DNA from: Cryobacterium roopkundense
Lineage (GTDB): Bacteria > Actinomycetota > Actinomycetes > Actinomycetales > Microbacteriaceae
Assembly (NCBI RefSeq): GCF_014200405.1
Contig: NZ_JACHBQ010000001.1
Location: forward strand, 2,604,001 to 2,668,000
Length of the DNA: 64,000 nt
Direction of reading: 5' to 3'
A model generated the notes under the pieces. That model ran no database searches. It was given only the letters and a program-made list of their open reading frames with translations, and had not been told where the DNA came from. Shown in pieces: positions 42,955 to 54,113 of this stretch; the stretch's first letter is position 1, and each line of letters begins with the position of its first letter. The position numbers were made by a program, and so were the translations under genes.

Positions 42955-43941
42955 CTAGAGCCACTTCTCCGCGAGGTGCTCGGCGATCACGCGGCGAGCC
43001 GTACCCGAACGAGAGCGCAGCACGATGCTCTCGGTGCGGATCATCGGGCCCTTGCGACGAACACCGTCGACGAGTCCACCGTCGGTCACGCCGGTGGCCA
43101 CGAAAAACGTGTTGTTTCCGCTGACCATGTCGTCGAGTTCCAGCAGCTTGTCCACGTCGAGCCCCGCCGCAACGCCGCCGGCGCGCTCCGCGTCGTCCTT
43201 CGGGGCGAGACGCCCCTGCATGTAGCCCCCCAGGGCCTTGAGCGCACAGGCCGTCGTGATGCCCTCGGGGCTGCCGCCGATGCCCACGCACATGTCGATG
43301 CGGGTCTCGTAGCGGGCCGCGTTGATTCCGCCGGCCACGTCACCGTCGAGCATGAGGCGCGTGCCGGCACCCGCGGTGCGGATCGCGTCGATGAGGCCGG
43401 CGTGACGGGGGCGGTCGAGCACGGCGACGGTCATTTCGCCGACCGGCTTGTTCATGGCCTTGGCCAACTCACGCAGGTTGTCGCCGATGGACTGGTCGAG
43501 GCTGACGACTCCGCGGCCGGCCCCTCCGGTGACGATCTTGTCCATGTAGAAAATCGACGAGGCATCCAGCATCGTGCCCCGGTCGGACACGGCGATCACG
43601 GACACCGCGTTCTGCCGACCGGCGGCCGTGAGGCTCGTACCGTCGATCGGGTCGACGGCGATGTCGCAGGCCGGGCCGCGACCGTTGCCGACTCGTTCGC
43701 CGTTGAAGAGCATCGGGGCTTCGTCTTTTTCGCCCTCACCGATCACGATGAGTCCGTCGAAGTTGACGGTGCCGAGGAAGACGCGCATGGCGTCTACGGC
43801 TGCTTTGTCGGCGGCGTTCTTGTCTCCGCGGCCGATGAAGGGCACAGCACGAATGGCTGCGGCCTCGGTTGCGCGCACGAGTTCCATGGCGAGGTTGCGG
43901 TCGGGGTGCTGGTAGAGGGTGGCGGTCTCAGTGCTGTTCAC
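42955..43941 (-). CDS. glpX: Fructose-1,6-bisphosphatase class II
   Basis: A 328-residue GlpX phosphatase for gluconeogenesis. The metal- and phosphate-binding motifs are GEGEKDEAPML, ACDIAVDPIDGTSLTA, LDGDVAGGINAA and GIGGSPEGI. Length is normal for the family. GTG 43941 follows GGAGGACC. It lies 140 bp downstream of the GntP gene on the same strand but is probably an independent housekeeping gene. Confidence 0.95.
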   Translation of the reverse strand: MNSTETATLYQHPDRNLAMELVRATEAAAIRAVPFIGRGDKNAADKAAVDAMRVFLGTVNFDGLIVIGEGEKDEAPMLFNGERVGNGRGPACDIAVDPIDGTSLTAAGRQNAVSVIAVSDRGTMLDASSIFYMDKIVTGGAGRGVVSLDQSIGDNLRELAKAMNKPVGEMTVAVLDRPRHAGLIDAIRTAGAGTRLMLDGDVAGGINAARYETRIDMCVGIGGSPEGITTACALKALGGYMQGRLAPKDDAERAGGVAAGLDVDKLLELDDMVSGNNTFFVATGVTDGGLVDGVRRKGPMIRTESIVLRSRSGTARRVIAEHLAEKWL

Positions 43942-44081
43942 GGAAGGTCCTCCCGGACGTTGTTCGACATGGGTGTTGGCGGATGCACGGTGGATCGCGC
44001 GGATTGTCCGCCCGAGCCACCCTATCGCGACCGGTGCGGGGAATCGGGTCCACCTTCCGGCCCGCAGCGCACACGGCCCGC

Positions 44082-45551
44082 TCAGGCTCCAGCAGCGCCG
44101 ACCAGAATCCAGAGCAGGCCGACAATGAGGAAGCCGGCGACCCCGAGCGCAGTTGTCAGTACGGTCCATGTGCGGAGTCCGTCGGTGACGCTCAACCCGA
44201 GATATCGCGTGACCACCCAGAAGCCGGAGTCGTTGACGTGTGACAGGCCGAGGGAGCCGAAGGCGATGGAGAGCGTGATGAGCGCAACCTGAACGGGGGA
44301 ATAATCCGAGGACGCAACCGTCTCGGCAACCAGTCCCGCGGTCGTGAGGATCGCGACGGTCGCCGATCCCTGGGAGACGCGCAAGACGAGCGCGATGAGA
44401 AAGGCGAGAACCAGAACGGGCAGCCCCGTGGCCGCGAGGGTGTCGGACAGCGCGGTGCCGACGCCGCTTTCTGTCAGCACGCGGGCGAATGCGCCACCGG
44501 CCCCGGTGACCAGGATGACGATCGCCGCGGGAGGTAACGCGGCCTCGAGTACCTCCCCTGTGTGGGAGAGCGACCACCCTCGACGCACAGTGAGCAGGTA
44601 GAACGCGAGAGCCAGTGCGACCAACAGCGCGAAGACTGGATTGCCGATGAATGCGAACAGCGGGCGAAGGCCACTCTCGACGGGCAGCAGGGTCGATGCG
44701 ACCGTTCCGGACATGATCAGAACGAGAGGAACCAGAATGAGCGTGAGGATAGTTCCCGCCGTAGGCGGCGCTTCCGTTCTCGTCAACGTTCCGACTCGGC
44801 CAGAGCCGCCGCCCGAACCGTTCGGGGGCGTCCCTGCGGAGTCGCCGGATTCGGACGCGCCGAACAGCGCGAACTGCTTCGCGGTGGCGGGCAGCATGAC
44901 GAAATCACGACGGTTGAGCCACTTGGCTACGAAGTGGGCGAGCAGGCCCAGGGGAAGCGCGATCGCGAGCCCGAGGATGGTGACCCACCCGAGGTCGGTG
45001 CCGAGGAGTGCTGATCCACCCACGATTCCGGGATGCGGCGGCACGGCAACGTGCACGGTCAACATGATGGCCGCCACCGGCAGGCCGAACTTGACCGGGT
45101 TGAGTCCGGCGATCTTCGAGAAGCCGTAGATGATCGGCACCAGAATAATGAAGCCCACGTCGAAGAAGACGGGAATCGCCAGCACGAGCGCCGAGGCGGT
45201 GAGGGCGGCAGCGACGCGCTTCGGCCCGAGCAGGGTCGTGAAGCGCCCGGCCAGGCTGGCCGCACCTCCGGACACCTCTATCAAGCGTCCGAGCATGGCG
45301 CCGAGGGCCACCAGAATGGCCACGGTTCCGAGGGTCCCGCCCATTCCCGCCACGATGGTGGGAATGATGCCCAGCCGCTCGGGGGCGTCGGCGGTCGCCG
45401 GGATCGTGGCGAGCGGGATACCGGCGGCGAGCGCCACCAGGATGCTCACGAGAAGCAGGGCAACGAATGCCTGCACCTTGAATTTGATGATGAGCACGAG
45501 CAGCAGGGCGATTCCTGCGGTGGCGATGCCTAACAGTACGGCGGTTTCCAT
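44082..45551 (-). CDS. GntP family sugar-acid permease
   Basis: A 489-residue transporter with about 12-14 hydrophobic segments. GntP features are VPPHPGIVGGSALLGTDLG, GAGGAFARVLTESGVG and the closing SHVNDSGFWVVTRYLGLSV. Family members import gluconate and related sugar acids with protons. Its position after the tetronate kinase and dehydrogenase genes suggests threonate, erythronate or a similar four-carbon acid as substrate. The start is ATG with an AAAGGAG site. Confidence 0.93.
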   Translation of the reverse strand: METAVLLGIATAGIALLLVLIIKFKVQAFVALLLVSILVALAAGIPLATIPATADAPERLGIIPTIVAGMGGTLGTVAILVALGAMLGRLIEVSGGAASLAGRFTTLLGPKRVAAALTASALVLAIPVFFDVGFIILVPIIYGFSKIAGLNPVKFGLPVAAIMLTVHVAVPPHPGIVGGSALLGTDLGWVTILGLAIALPLGLLAHFVAKWLNRRDFVMLPATAKQFALFGASESGDSAGTPPNGSGGGSGRVGTLTRTEAPPTAGTILTLILVPLVLIMSGTVASTLLPVESGLRPLFAFIGNPVFALLVALALAFYLLTVRRGWSLSHTGEVLEAALPPAAIVILVTGAGGAFARVLTESGVGTALSDTLAATGLPVLVLAFLIALVLRVSQGSATVAILTTAGLVAETVASSDYSPVQVALITLSIAFGSLGLSHVNDSGFWVVTRYLGLSVTDGLRTWTVLTTALGVAGFLIVGLLWILVGAAGA

Positions 45552-45641
45552 CGGTGTCTCCTTTGACGAACGAGCTGAATGTGACCATCGAGCTGAATGC
45601 GGATGGTTTGGTTGGAACTGCCTGGCGCGAGCCCTGAGTGG

Positions 45642-46562
45642 CTAGACCGCGGCGCGGGGAGCGATCACGCGAATCACGGCGGAGTCATCGTGCGCAGCCA
45701 GGCCGCCGGCTTGCCCGAGGAGATAGACCTGCTCGGCCGCCGCCGCCACGGGCGTTGCGAGGCCGAAACCACGCGCAGCCGCAGTCACGATGCCCATGTC
45801 CTTCACGAAGATGTCGAGTCGGCTGAGCACCTCCGCTCCGTCTTCTGTGTAGGCATCGAGCATGCGCGGCCCCCGGTTGGCGAGCATGAAGGAGCCGGCG
45901 GCACCTGCCGAGAGCGTGGCGAGAGTGCTCTCCACGTTGAGCCCGAGTGCTTCCGCAAGCGCGAGCGCCTCGGCGGCAACGGCAATATGCACGCCGCAAA
46001 GCAGCTGGTTGACGGTCTTGAAGGCCTGGCCGTCTCCAGCCTTGTCACCGATCACGCTGAGGGTCGAGGCGAGCAGGTCCAACACGGGCCTGGCCTGTTC
46101 GCGGGCGCTCGGCTCCGCACCGACCACGATGAGCAGGTCGCCCAGGCCCGCACGCACCGGTCCGCCGCTGAGCGGCGCGTCCACGAGTTGCACGCCACTC
46201 TCGGCGAGTCGGCCAGCGACCGAGACGACGTCATCGATTCCGACCGTGCTGGTCATGATGACGACGGCGCCGGGCATGAGCACGTCGGCGATGCCAGCGT
46301 CTCCGAACAGAACCTCGCGCAGTTGCTGGCCATTTCGCACCGCGAGCAACACGGCGTTCACGCCTTCGGCCGCACCTCGGGCCGAGTCGAACGGCGTGAT
46401 GCCGGCATCCGCGGCCAGGGCCAGGCGAGCCGGGGCGATATCGAAGCCGTGCACGGTCAGCTCGGAGGCCAGCCTGGTCGCCATAGGCAGTCCCATCGCC
46501 CCCAGACCGAGGACGGCGACCCGATAGGAAGAAGGTGTGGCTGCGGGCGTGGATATGGTCAT
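45642..46562 (-). CDS. 3-hydroxyacid dehydrogenase, L-threonate dehydrogenase (LtnD)-like
   Basis: A 306-residue beta-hydroxyacid dehydrogenase. The cofactor loop is VAVLGLGAMGLPMATRLA, the substrate loop is VDAPLSGGPVRAGLGDLLIVV, and the catalytic lysine is in DGQAFKTVNQLLCGVH. In tetronate catabolism such enzymes oxidise C2 of L-threonate or D-erythronate, and a DUF1537 kinase then phosphorylates the 2-oxo product. The start overlaps the kinase stop by 4 bp. Exact sugar acid not determinable. Confidence 0.9.
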   Translation of the reverse strand: MTISTPAATPSSYRVAVLGLGAMGLPMATRLASELTVHGFDIAPARLALAADAGITPFDSARGAAEGVNAVLLAVRNGQQLREVLFGDAGIADVLMPGAVVIMTSTVGIDDVVSVAGRLAESGVQLVDAPLSGGPVRAGLGDLLIVVGAEPSAREQARPVLDLLASTLSVIGDKAGDGQAFKTVNQLLCGVHIAVAAEALALAEALGLNVESTLATLSAGAAGSFMLANRGPRMLDAYTEDGAEVLSRLDIFVKDMGIVTAAARGFGLATPVAAAAEQVYLLGQAGGLAAHDDSAVIRVIAPRAAV

Positions 46563-48028
46563 CGGTGGGCTCCGGTCTCTGCGGCATCGCTGCACGCGTT
46601 GGTCTGTGCGGTGGCGCTCAAGGTTGCGACCACCTGGGCGAGCGAGTCGTCGTCGCCGACGTTGCCGGCAAAAACTATGTAGGGAATACCGGCCGCCGGA
46701 CCGTCCACGGGCTCCCAGAGAGAGACGATTCCCGGCAGCATGGGCCCGCGAACGATGGCACGACGGATGCCGAGGCCCTCGCTCGCCACATCGCTGGAGG
46801 TTATGCCGCCCTTGGCGATGACGAACCGCGGTGAACGCACCGCCAGAGCACCCCGTACGACGGTGACCACCGCCGCGGAAACGCGGCGGGAGATATCGAG
46901 GCTCGCAGCCGGATCATCCGCTTTCAGCAGCAGCCGACTCGTGTGAAGAATCACGTCTCCGGTGCGCAGCTGCCCGGCGACCCGGGCGACGACTGTCTCG
47001 AGATAGGCGGCCGCGTCGGATTCGTCGATGGCCCGGGCAACGTCGAGTTCGATTGTTGTCGCGCTCGGTCGCGCGGCCACGAGGGCAGCAAGCTGACGAG
47101 TGGTCACGCCCACGTGGGAGCCGACAACGATGAGCCCGCCCCCCGGTGCCGGATCGGCACCGTGATAGACCTCGGCCGCCGTCAGGGGTGCGCGACTCTC
47201 TTGGCCGATCCGGGCACGAACGAACGGCGGACCCACGCGGTAGAGCAGCTTCTTACCGGTGTCCTCGGCCAGATGCAGTCCGAGCGCAAGCAAACGGAGG
47301 TCGTCTTCGGTCACGGCGTCGGCACAAATCGGTGTCGCCCTGGTGGCGGGCGCAATGGCGGCAGCAATGGCCGCCGCTCCCGACCGGATGATGGTGAGGT
47401 CGAGCACAATGACGTCGGCGGCACGAACACGTCCGCCGGTCTTCTCCTGCACGTAGCCGGGAAGGTCTGAGTGCACGAAGCCAAACGTGGAATCTCGGGC
47501 GAACTCCGTCTCGGCCACGGGGGTCAGTCCGTCGGCCAGGCGCATGTAGTGCACTCCGCCGATCGTTACGCGGTCAGCGTCGGGGAAGGCCGGGACCATG
47601 ACCACACCATCGATCGCCACACCGCTCGTCGAGAGGAGTTCCTCGGCGATGACATCGGTTTCAAGAGGGTAGTGGCCGCGCAGCGTGGAATCACTTCGAC
47701 TGACGAACCCGATGGATCGACCAGTGCGTTCCGCTGCGGCAACAGCGTTCCGCACAATTTCACGGTTTCGGGCCGCGGCCGTGTCGGCGTCGAGGCTGCG
47801 CGTGTTGGTGAGCACGTAGAGGGCCGCGGCCCCCTGTCCGAACGCCCACTCGAAGTCGTTCGGTGCCCAGCTCGTCAGCACCGGAAGATCGGACACCGAC
47901 TGGGTTCCCGTGGGATCGTCGTCGAGAACAACGAGGATGCGACGGGTCTCGGCTACGCGCTCAGCGACCTCGGCAGCCGACACGCGCACGTCAGCGGGAT
48001 AGGCGGCGAGGATTTGGCGTTCGTCCAT
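46559..48028 (-). CDS. Four-carbon acid sugar kinase (DUF1537; OtnK/DtnK-like)
   Basis: A 489-residue kinase. The N-terminal domain has LVVLDDDPTGTQSVSDLPVLT and FVSRSDSTLRGHYPLE, and the nucleotide-binding C-terminal domain has FVIAKGGITSSDVASEGLGI and PYIVFAGNVGDDDSL. Known members phosphorylate 3-oxo-tetronate or D-threonate at O4. It is the first gene of the kinase-dehydrogenase-permease operon, with AAAGGAG before the ATG and a palindromic GntR-type site just upstream. Confidence 0.93.
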   Translation of the reverse strand: MDERQILAAYPADVRVSAAEVAERVAETRRILVVLDDDPTGTQSVSDLPVLTSWAPNDFEWAFGQGAAALYVLTNTRSLDADTAAARNREIVRNAVAAAERTGRSIGFVSRSDSTLRGHYPLETDVIAEELLSTSGVAIDGVVMVPAFPDADRVTIGGVHYMRLADGLTPVAETEFARDSTFGFVHSDLPGYVQEKTGGRVRAADVIVLDLTIIRSGAAAIAAAIAPATRATPICADAVTEDDLRLLALGLHLAEDTGKKLLYRVGPPFVRARIGQESRAPLTAAEVYHGADPAPGGGLIVVGSHVGVTTRQLAALVAARPSATTIELDVARAIDESDAAAYLETVVARVAGQLRTGDVILHTSRLLLKADDPAASLDISRRVSAAVVTVVRGALAVRSPRFVIAKGGITSSDVASEGLGIRRAIVRGPMLPGIVSLWEPVDGPAAGIPYIVFAGNVGDDDSLAQVVATLSATAQTNACSDAAETGAHR

Positions 48029-48065
48029 GGTCTCGATACTCCTTTGTAAGCCACTGCCAGATGTC

Positions 48066-48080
48066 AGCTGTCAGACAGCT
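48066..48080. promoter_or_regulatory. Palindromic operator candidate for the GntR regulator
   Basis: AGCTGTCAGACAGCT is a perfect 15-bp palindrome, 38 bp upstream of the kinase start and 42 bp downstream of the GntR stop. The core has the GT..AC spacing seen in FadR-subfamily operators. Assignment to the adjacent regulator is inference. Confidence 0.55.
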
Positions 48081-48121
48081 TACAGACTGAAACAATGAAG
48101 TCAAGAGTTCGCCGGGCTCAG

Positions 48122-48826
48122 CTAACGGGAACGCAGCACGAACGTGCGCAGATCCGCAAGCGTCTGATCCATGTGGCTGTCCATCGCCATGCGACTTGCT
48201 TCCGGATCGCCGGCGCCGAGCGCGGTCAACACGCTCGAGTGTTGCTCGATTGCGTGGGTCTGAATCTCGGTTACCCGGGAGGTTTCGGTGCGCCGCTCGG
48301 CCATCTCGCGAGTGAGCGGCTCGAACAGTACTCCGAGAATCACGTTGCCAGACGCGTGCAGAATGATGTCGTGGAATGCGAGATCGGCGCGAACAAAAGC
48401 GTCGACATCACCACGTTCGTGCGCGTCCCGCATGTGATCGAGTTCGCTCGAGAGTGCGTGCAGGTCTTCCGCGGTGCACCGACTTGCGGCGAGAGCCGCC
48501 GCCCCCGTCTCAAACATGCGCCGCACCTCGAGGAGTTGTACGGCTACGTCAACATCGCTCGTGCCAGCCGCAGCCATGCGCAGCACGGCAGCGAGGGAGG
48601 TCCATCGGGACACCGGGTTCACGAAGCTGCCGGTTCCTGAGACGACGCGCACAACACCCATGGCCTGGAGAGTCTTCATCGCTTCTCGCACCGTCATGCG
48701 GCTCACGTCGTGGGTGTCGCCAATGTCCGCCTCGCTGGGAAGCCCAGCATCGATTGCGAGGGAGCCCCGAATAATTTGGTCGAGCAGGTCGTCGGCAACG
48801 ACGCTGACGAGGGATTTACGTGCCAC
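48122..48826 (-). CDS. GntR-family regulator, FadR subfamily
   Basis: A 234-residue regulator. The N-terminal winged HTH is LLDQIIRGSLAIDAGLPSEAD, then VSRMTVREAMKTLQAMGVVRV. The C-terminal FCD domain carries metal or ligand residues (FVRADLAFHDIILHASGN, HSSVLTALGAGD). GTG 48826 follows GGAGG; the longer frame adds non-conserved residues. It is immediately upstream of the tetronate operon on the same strand and is probably its repressor, released by a sugar acid. Confidence 0.9.
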   Translation of the reverse strand: MARKSLVSVVADDLLDQIIRGSLAIDAGLPSEADIGDTHDVSRMTVREAMKTLQAMGVVRVVSGTGSFVNPVSRWTSLAAVLRMAAAGTSDVDVAVQLLEVRRMFETGAAALAASRCTAEDLHALSSELDHMRDAHERGDVDAFVRADLAFHDIILHASGNVILGVLFEPLTREMAERRTETSRVTEIQTHAIEQHSSVLTALGAGDPEASRMAMDSHMDQTLADLRTFVLRSR

Positions 48827-48996
48827 GGAACCTCCATCAGATAGCTGTTGTCCGACATTCGGACCGGGTTCCATTGTGCCCCGTCTCCGCAGAGTCGTGC
48901 GGCCACGGGCAATTCCGTGCAGCGGAAACGTGGAGACGATGCGCCACGGTCGTCGCTAGACTTGCCCCGAAACCCGCACACTTTCGAGGAGATGTT

Positions 48997-50022
<1,026 letters not shown>

Positions 50023-50085
50023 CCTTAAGCACAAGCACCATTCGGCACGCCGTCCACCCCGGTCGGCCCGTGAAAGGTTTTCAGC

Positions 50086-50715
50086 GTGACCAGCGACAGC
50101 ACTCCGGACCAGACTCCCCGCGATCGACGGCCTCGGCCGCAGTTCGGGGAACTCGCTCCGGAGGGCTGGGTCTGGGAACCGCCGAAAGACCCGCAGGCGA
50201 GTGAACGGGTGACCCCGGACGTTTCATCGGCGGGGGCCGCCCTGCCGCCGGCCCCACACCCGGCCCCCGCCTCCCCGGCCGGCACCCCGGCCAGCACCCC
50301 CACGGGCGGTGCCTGGGCCGGGCCGCCGGCACTCGGCACCCGCACCGTTCCCGGCTGGGACCGACCCGTGACCCTGGGGCTGCTCGTACTCGGCCTCTTC
50401 GGCACCTTCGTCGCGATTTCGATTCTGAATTCGCTCCCGCAGGCCATCCAGATGATGTACACGCAGGAGGACCTCGGCACCTACGCCGCTGCCGCCACTG
50501 TCGAAGGCACCCTGATGGGCGGCGCCGTGGCCCAGGCCGCGCTGTGGGCGGCTACCGCGGCGCTCTCCATCAGGCTTCTCATCCGCGGCCACCGCGGGTT
50601 CTACGTGCCGCTGATCGGCGGCTTCCTGTCGCTCATCCTGATCTTCATCTTCATGGGCGTCGTGCTCTCCGGGGACGCCACGCTTCTGAACTCCATCGCC
50701 AGCTCCCCGCGCTAA
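50086..50715 (+). CDS. Proline-rich membrane protein, DUF6264-like
   Basis: A 209-residue protein. The first 90 residues are disordered and rich in Pro and Ala (PRPQFGELAPEGWVWEPP near the start), and three or four hydrophobic helices follow (VTLGLLVLGLFGTFVAISIL; ALWAATAALSIRLLI; FYVPLIGGFLSLILIFIFMGVVL). The FGELAPEGW start and helix pattern match what I recall as DUF6264 in Microbacteriaceae. GTG start. Function unknown. Confidence 0.75.
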   Translation: MTSDSTPDQTPRDRRPRPQFGELAPEGWVWEPPKDPQASERVTPDVSSAGAALPPAPHPAPASPAGTPASTPTGGAWAGPPALGTRTVPGWDRPVTLGLLVLGLFGTFVAISILNSLPQAIQMMYTQEDLGTYAAAATVEGTLMGGAVAQAALWAATAALSIRLLIRGHRGFYVPLIGGFLSLILIFIFMGVVLSGDATLLNSIASSPR

Positions 50716-50748
50716 CGGAAGCGATCCGGCGGGGCACCAACCGAAGGC

Positions 50749-51843
50749 CTATTGTGCGGACTCTGCCCGGCCACCGATGGCACGGGCATCCGTGTTGCCG
50801 TTGAGGTCCTTGCGCAGCTCCTTGGGCAGCGAGAAGATCAGGTCTTCCTGGGCCGTCTTGACGGGCTCAACGTCGTTGTACCCGGCGTCGGCGAGGGCCT
50901 GAAGAAGTTCATCCACGAGTTCCTCTGGGACGGATGCCCCACTCGTGACGCCCACTGTGCGCACGCCGTCGAGCCACTCCTGCTTGACCTCGCTGGCGAA
51001 GTCCACCCGATAGGCGGCCTTGGCACCGTACTCGAGCGCCACCTCCACGAGGCGCACCGAGTTGGACGAGTTGGCGGACCCCACCACGATCACGAGGTCG
51101 GAGTCGGTGGCGACCTTCTTGATGGCCACCTGCCGGTTCTGCGTGGCGTAGCAGATGTCGTCACTCGGCGGGTCCTGCAGGTTCGGGAAGCGGGCGCGCA
51201 GACGGCGCACCGTCTCCATGGTCTCGTCGACACTGAGCGTGGTCTGCGAGAGCCAGACGACCCGGTCGGGGTCGCGCACGACAACTGTGTCGGCCTCGTC
51301 GGGACTCCCGACGAGTGTCGTGTGCTCGGGGGCCTCCCCCGCAGTGCCCTCGACCTCCTCATGGCCTTCGTGGCCGATGAGCAGAATCTGAAAGTCGTCG
51401 CGGGCGAAGCGCACGGCTTCGCGGTGCACCTTTGTCACGAGCGGGCACGTGGCATCGATGGCCTGCAGCCCGCGGGCCGCGGCGGCGTCAACCACGGCCG
51501 GTGACACGCCGTGCGCGCTGAAGACAATGTGGGCGCCGCGGGGAACTTCGTCGACTTCCTCGACAAAGATTGCACCCTTGTTCTCCAGCTCGGAGACCAC
51601 GTGGATGTTGTGCACGATCTGCTTGCGCACGTAGACGGGGGCGCCGTAATGCTCCAGCGCCTTCTCCACGGCGATGACCGCCCGGTCGACGCCGGCGCAG
51701 TACCCGCGCGGGGCGGCGAGCAGCACCCGCTTGTGTCCGACGACGGGGGTATCCTTGAGCCTGTTGCGCGCGCTCGGAATCCGAGGCATGCCGAGGCCGA
51801 CTGAGGGCTGCTGCGTGGTGCTCTGCTTTGTACTAGTGGTCAC
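50749..51843 (-). CDS. ispH: 4-hydroxy-3-methylbut-2-enyl diphosphate reductase
   Basis: A 364-residue 4Fe-4S enzyme that performs the last step of the MEP pathway, making IPP and DMAPP. Cluster cysteines lie in [25 protein letters not shown] and the Cys of [11 protein letters not shown]. The diphosphate-binding NSSNSVRL is present, as is the GTSTPE-region variant [14 protein letters not shown]. The N-terminus has a non-conserved extension of about 35 residues, so an internal start is possible. Divergent from xseA. Its products feed undecaprenyl, carotenoid and thus retinal synthesis. Confidence 0.95.
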   Translation of the reverse strand: MTTSTKQSTTQQPSVGLGMPRIPSARNRLKDTPVVGHKRVLLAAPRGYCAGVDRAVIAVEKALEHYGAPVYVRKQIVHNIHVVSELENKGAIFVEEVDEVPRGAHIVFSAHGVSPAVVDAAAARGLQAIDATCPLVTKVHREAVRFARDDFQILLIGHEGHEEVEGTAGEAPEHTTLVGSPDEADTVVVRDPDRVVWLSQTTLSVDETMETVRRLRARFPNLQDPPSDDICYATQNRQVAIKKVATDSDLVIVVGSANSSNSVRLVEVALEYGAKAAYRVDFASEVKQEWLDGVRTVGVTSGASVPEELVDELLQALADAGYNDVEPVKTAQEDLIFSLPKELRKDLNGNTDARAIGGRAESAQ

Positions 51844-51891
51844 CGCACCAGTCTAGGCGCGACGACTGGACACACCGTGGGAGGAATGCGC

Positions 51892-53172
51892 TTGACAAAT
51901 CCAAGCACGACGACGAACAACAACACGCCCGCCGCCGGGCCGGGAACGGCCCCGGCCACCGTCGAGACGCCGTGGCCCGTGGCGCTGCTCTCCAATAAGA
52001 TTCGCGGCTACATCGAACGCCTCGGCACTGTGTGGGTCGAAGGCGAAGTCACCCAATGGGGCGCGAGCGGCGGAAACGTGTATGGCAAGCTCAAAGACCT
52101 CTCCGAAGACGCCACCGTGAGCTTCACCATCTGGTCGTCGGTTCGCTCCCGCCTCACCGGCGACTTCGCTCAGGGCGACCGTGTCGTCGCCCTCGTCAAG
52201 CCGAGCTACTGGGTCAAGGGCGGCACGCTCACCATGCAGGTCTTCGAGCTGCGTCACGTGGGTCTCGGCGACCTGCTCGAACGGCTCGAACGGCTGCGCA
52301 AGCAGTTGGCCGGCGAGGGGCTCTTCGACGCCTCGCGCAAGAAGCCACTCCCGTTCCTGCCGCACTGCATCGGCCTCGTCACGGGCAAAGACTCGGACGC
52401 CGAGAAAGACGTCATCCGCAACGCCCAGCTGCGCTGGCCGGCCGTCACCTTCCGAGTCGCCCACGCGATCGTGCAGGGCGACCGCGCCGCGGGCGAAATC
52501 GTGTCGGCCATCCAGCGACTCGACGCCGACCCGGAGGTTGACGTCATCATCGTCGCCCGCGGTGGCGGTGACTTCCAAAACTTGCTCGCATTCAGCGACG
52601 AAGGAGTCGTGCGGGCCGCCGCTGCCTGCTCGACCCCGCTCGTGAGCGCCATCGGGCACGAGGCCGACCGTCCGCTCCTCGACGAGGTCGCGGACCTTCG
52701 GGCTTCGACGCCGACGGATGCCGCGAAGCGCGTCGTGCCCGACGTCACGGACGAGCTCAACCGCGTGCAACAGGCCAAGGCTCGCCTCAGTACCCGGCTC
52801 ACCGGCATTCTCTCGCAGGAGGTCGACCGACTCACCCAGCTGCGGTCCCGGCCGGTCCTCGCCGGCACCGACTGGATCATCGATTCCCGGTCGGAAGACC
52901 TCACCCGCTACGTGGCCAGGGGCGCGGAGCTCGTGGAGCGCACCGTGGAGCGCGCGGCCAGTGTGGTCCTCGACCTGCGGTCGCAGTTGCGCGCCCTGTC
53001 TCCCCAGGGCACCCTCGACCGCGGCTACGCCATCGTTCAGCTCGATACCGGCCACGTACTCCACACCCCCGAACAGGCTCGGGCGGGTACCCCTCTGCTG
53101 ATCACGCTCGCGCGCGGCACCGTGAACGCCACCGCCACCGAGTCGGCGCCCGACGTCGCACCGACGAAATAG
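51892..53172 (+). CDS. xseA: Exodeoxyribonuclease VII large subunit
   Basis: A 426-residue XseA. The N-terminal OB domain is [22 protein letters not shown]. The catalytic region includes [38 protein letters not shown] and [28 protein letters not shown]. The C-terminus is shorter than in E. coli, as in other Actinobacteria. The start is set at TTG 51892 because GGGAGGA lies 6 bases before it; ATG 51886 and GTG 51877 are in frame but badly spaced. It is followed by xseB after 1 bp. Confidence 0.93.
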   Translation: MTNPSTTTNNNTPAAGPGTAPATVETPWPVALLSNKIRGYIERLGTVWVEGEVTQWGASGGNVYGKLKDLSEDATVSFTIWSSVRSRLTGDFAQGDRVVALVKPSYWVKGGTLTMQVFELRHVGLGDLLERLERLRKQLAGEGLFDASRKKPLPFLPHCIGLVTGKDSDAEKDVIRNAQLRWPAVTFRVAHAIVQGDRAAGEIVSAIQRLDADPEVDVIIVARGGGDFQNLLAFSDEGVVRAAAACSTPLVSAIGHEADRPLLDEVADLRASTPTDAAKRVVPDVTDELNRVQQAKARLSTRLTGILSQEVDRLTQLRSRPVLAGTDWIIDSRSEDLTRYVARGAELVERTVERAASVVLDLRSQLRALSPQGTLDRGYAIVQLDTGHVLHTPEQARAGTPLLITLARGTVNATATESAPDVAPTK

Positions 53173-53173
53173 A

Positions 53174-53431
53174 ATGGATTCCATGACCCAGTCGGCGAAA
53201 GACCAGAGCTTTCAGGAGCTCAGCTACGAACAGGCTCGGGACGAACTCGTCCGCGTCGTGAACCAGCTCGAGCAGGGTTCGAACACCCTCGAAGACTCGC
53301 TCGCCCTGTGGGAACGCGGCGAAGCGCTCGCCCGGCGCTGCGAAGACTGGCTGATCGGCGCGAAGGCCCGTCTCGATGCGGCTCGTGCCGGTCAGGTCAC
53401 CGCCGCATCCGCTGACGAAGCCGGAAAATGA
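53174..53431 (+). CDS. xseB: Exodeoxyribonuclease VII small subunit
   Basis: An 85-residue helical subunit with the family pattern [20 protein letters not shown], then [22 protein letters not shown]. It binds XseA to form ExoVII, which degrades single-stranded DNA. Start ATG 53174; a second ATG three codons later is possible. The stop overlaps the next start. Confidence 0.93.
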   Translation: MDSMTQSAKDQSFQELSYEQARDELVRVVNQLEQGSNTLEDSLALWERGEALARRCEDWLIGAKARLDAARAGQVTAASADEAGK

Positions 53432-54075
53432 CCAAAGCACCGCGCGCGCCCCGAGTGGTCGCCGAGCTCGGGCGCCCGGAGACCCCACAGGAAACTGCCG
53501 ACCGCAAGGCCGAGAATTCCCGCAAGTACCGGGCACGCAAGACCATCAACAACCTCGTGCTGTCGCTTCTCGTCACCGTCGCCGCGGTCCTGATGATTGT
53601 TCTCCTCGTACCGCGCAACGACCAGCCGATCGACAGGGCCGTGGACTTCACCACGATCGCCGCCCAGCTGCAACCGACGATCGACGAGCCGCTCGTCGTG
53701 CCGGTTCTGCCCGAAGGCTGGACCGCGAACTCGGCCGAGTGGCGTTCCGGAAGCACTGTCGCCGTGCCCTCCTGGTATATCGGCTTGGTGACGGCGAACA
53801 ACCAGTTCATCGGATTCAGCCAGGCCGTCGACGCGAACCCCACCTGGCGGGCCCAGCAGGTGAAGTCAGAGGCCCCCGTCGACACCGTCACGATCGACGG
53901 CGTCACCTGGGACGTGTACCGCAACTCGGCTCCCGAGGCCGATCGGGGCAACTTCGATCAGGCCCTCATTACGACGGCTGGGGCGAGCACCTACGCGCTC
54001 ATCGGCACCGCCTCCACGGAGGATTTCGAGACCATCGCCCGCCAGATGGCCCCCGCCATCAGCGCCAACCAATAG
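53428..54075 (+). CDS. DUF4245 domain membrane-anchored protein
   Basis: A 215-residue protein with a short cytoplasmic N-terminus ([21 protein letters not shown]), one helix ([20 protein letters not shown]) and an extracytoplasmic domain with the DUF4245 landmarks [36 protein letters not shown] and [12 protein letters not shown]. Conserved beside xseAB in many Actinobacteria; function unknown. Its stop codon lies within the first unit of a 16-bp tandem repeat. Confidence 0.9.
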   Translation: MTKAPRAPRVVAELGRPETPQETADRKAENSRKYRARKTINNLVLSLLVTVAAVLMIVLLVPRNDQPIDRAVDFTTIAAQLQPTIDEPLVVPVLPEGWTANSAEWRSGSTVAVPSWYIGLVTANNQFIGFSQAVDANPTWRAQQVKSEAPVDTVTIDGVTWDVYRNSAPEADRGNFDQALITTAGASTYALIGTASTEDFETIARQMAPAISANQ

Positions 54076-54113
54076 CCGTGCCAACCAATAGCCGTGCCAA
54101 CCAGCAGCCGTGC
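54066..54113 (+). repeat. Tandem 16-bp repeat, three units
   Basis: caaccaatagccgtgc occurs twice exactly and a third time with two changes. The DUF4245 stop codon is in unit 1; further partial units reach the carbonic anhydrase start region. Confidence 0.9.
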
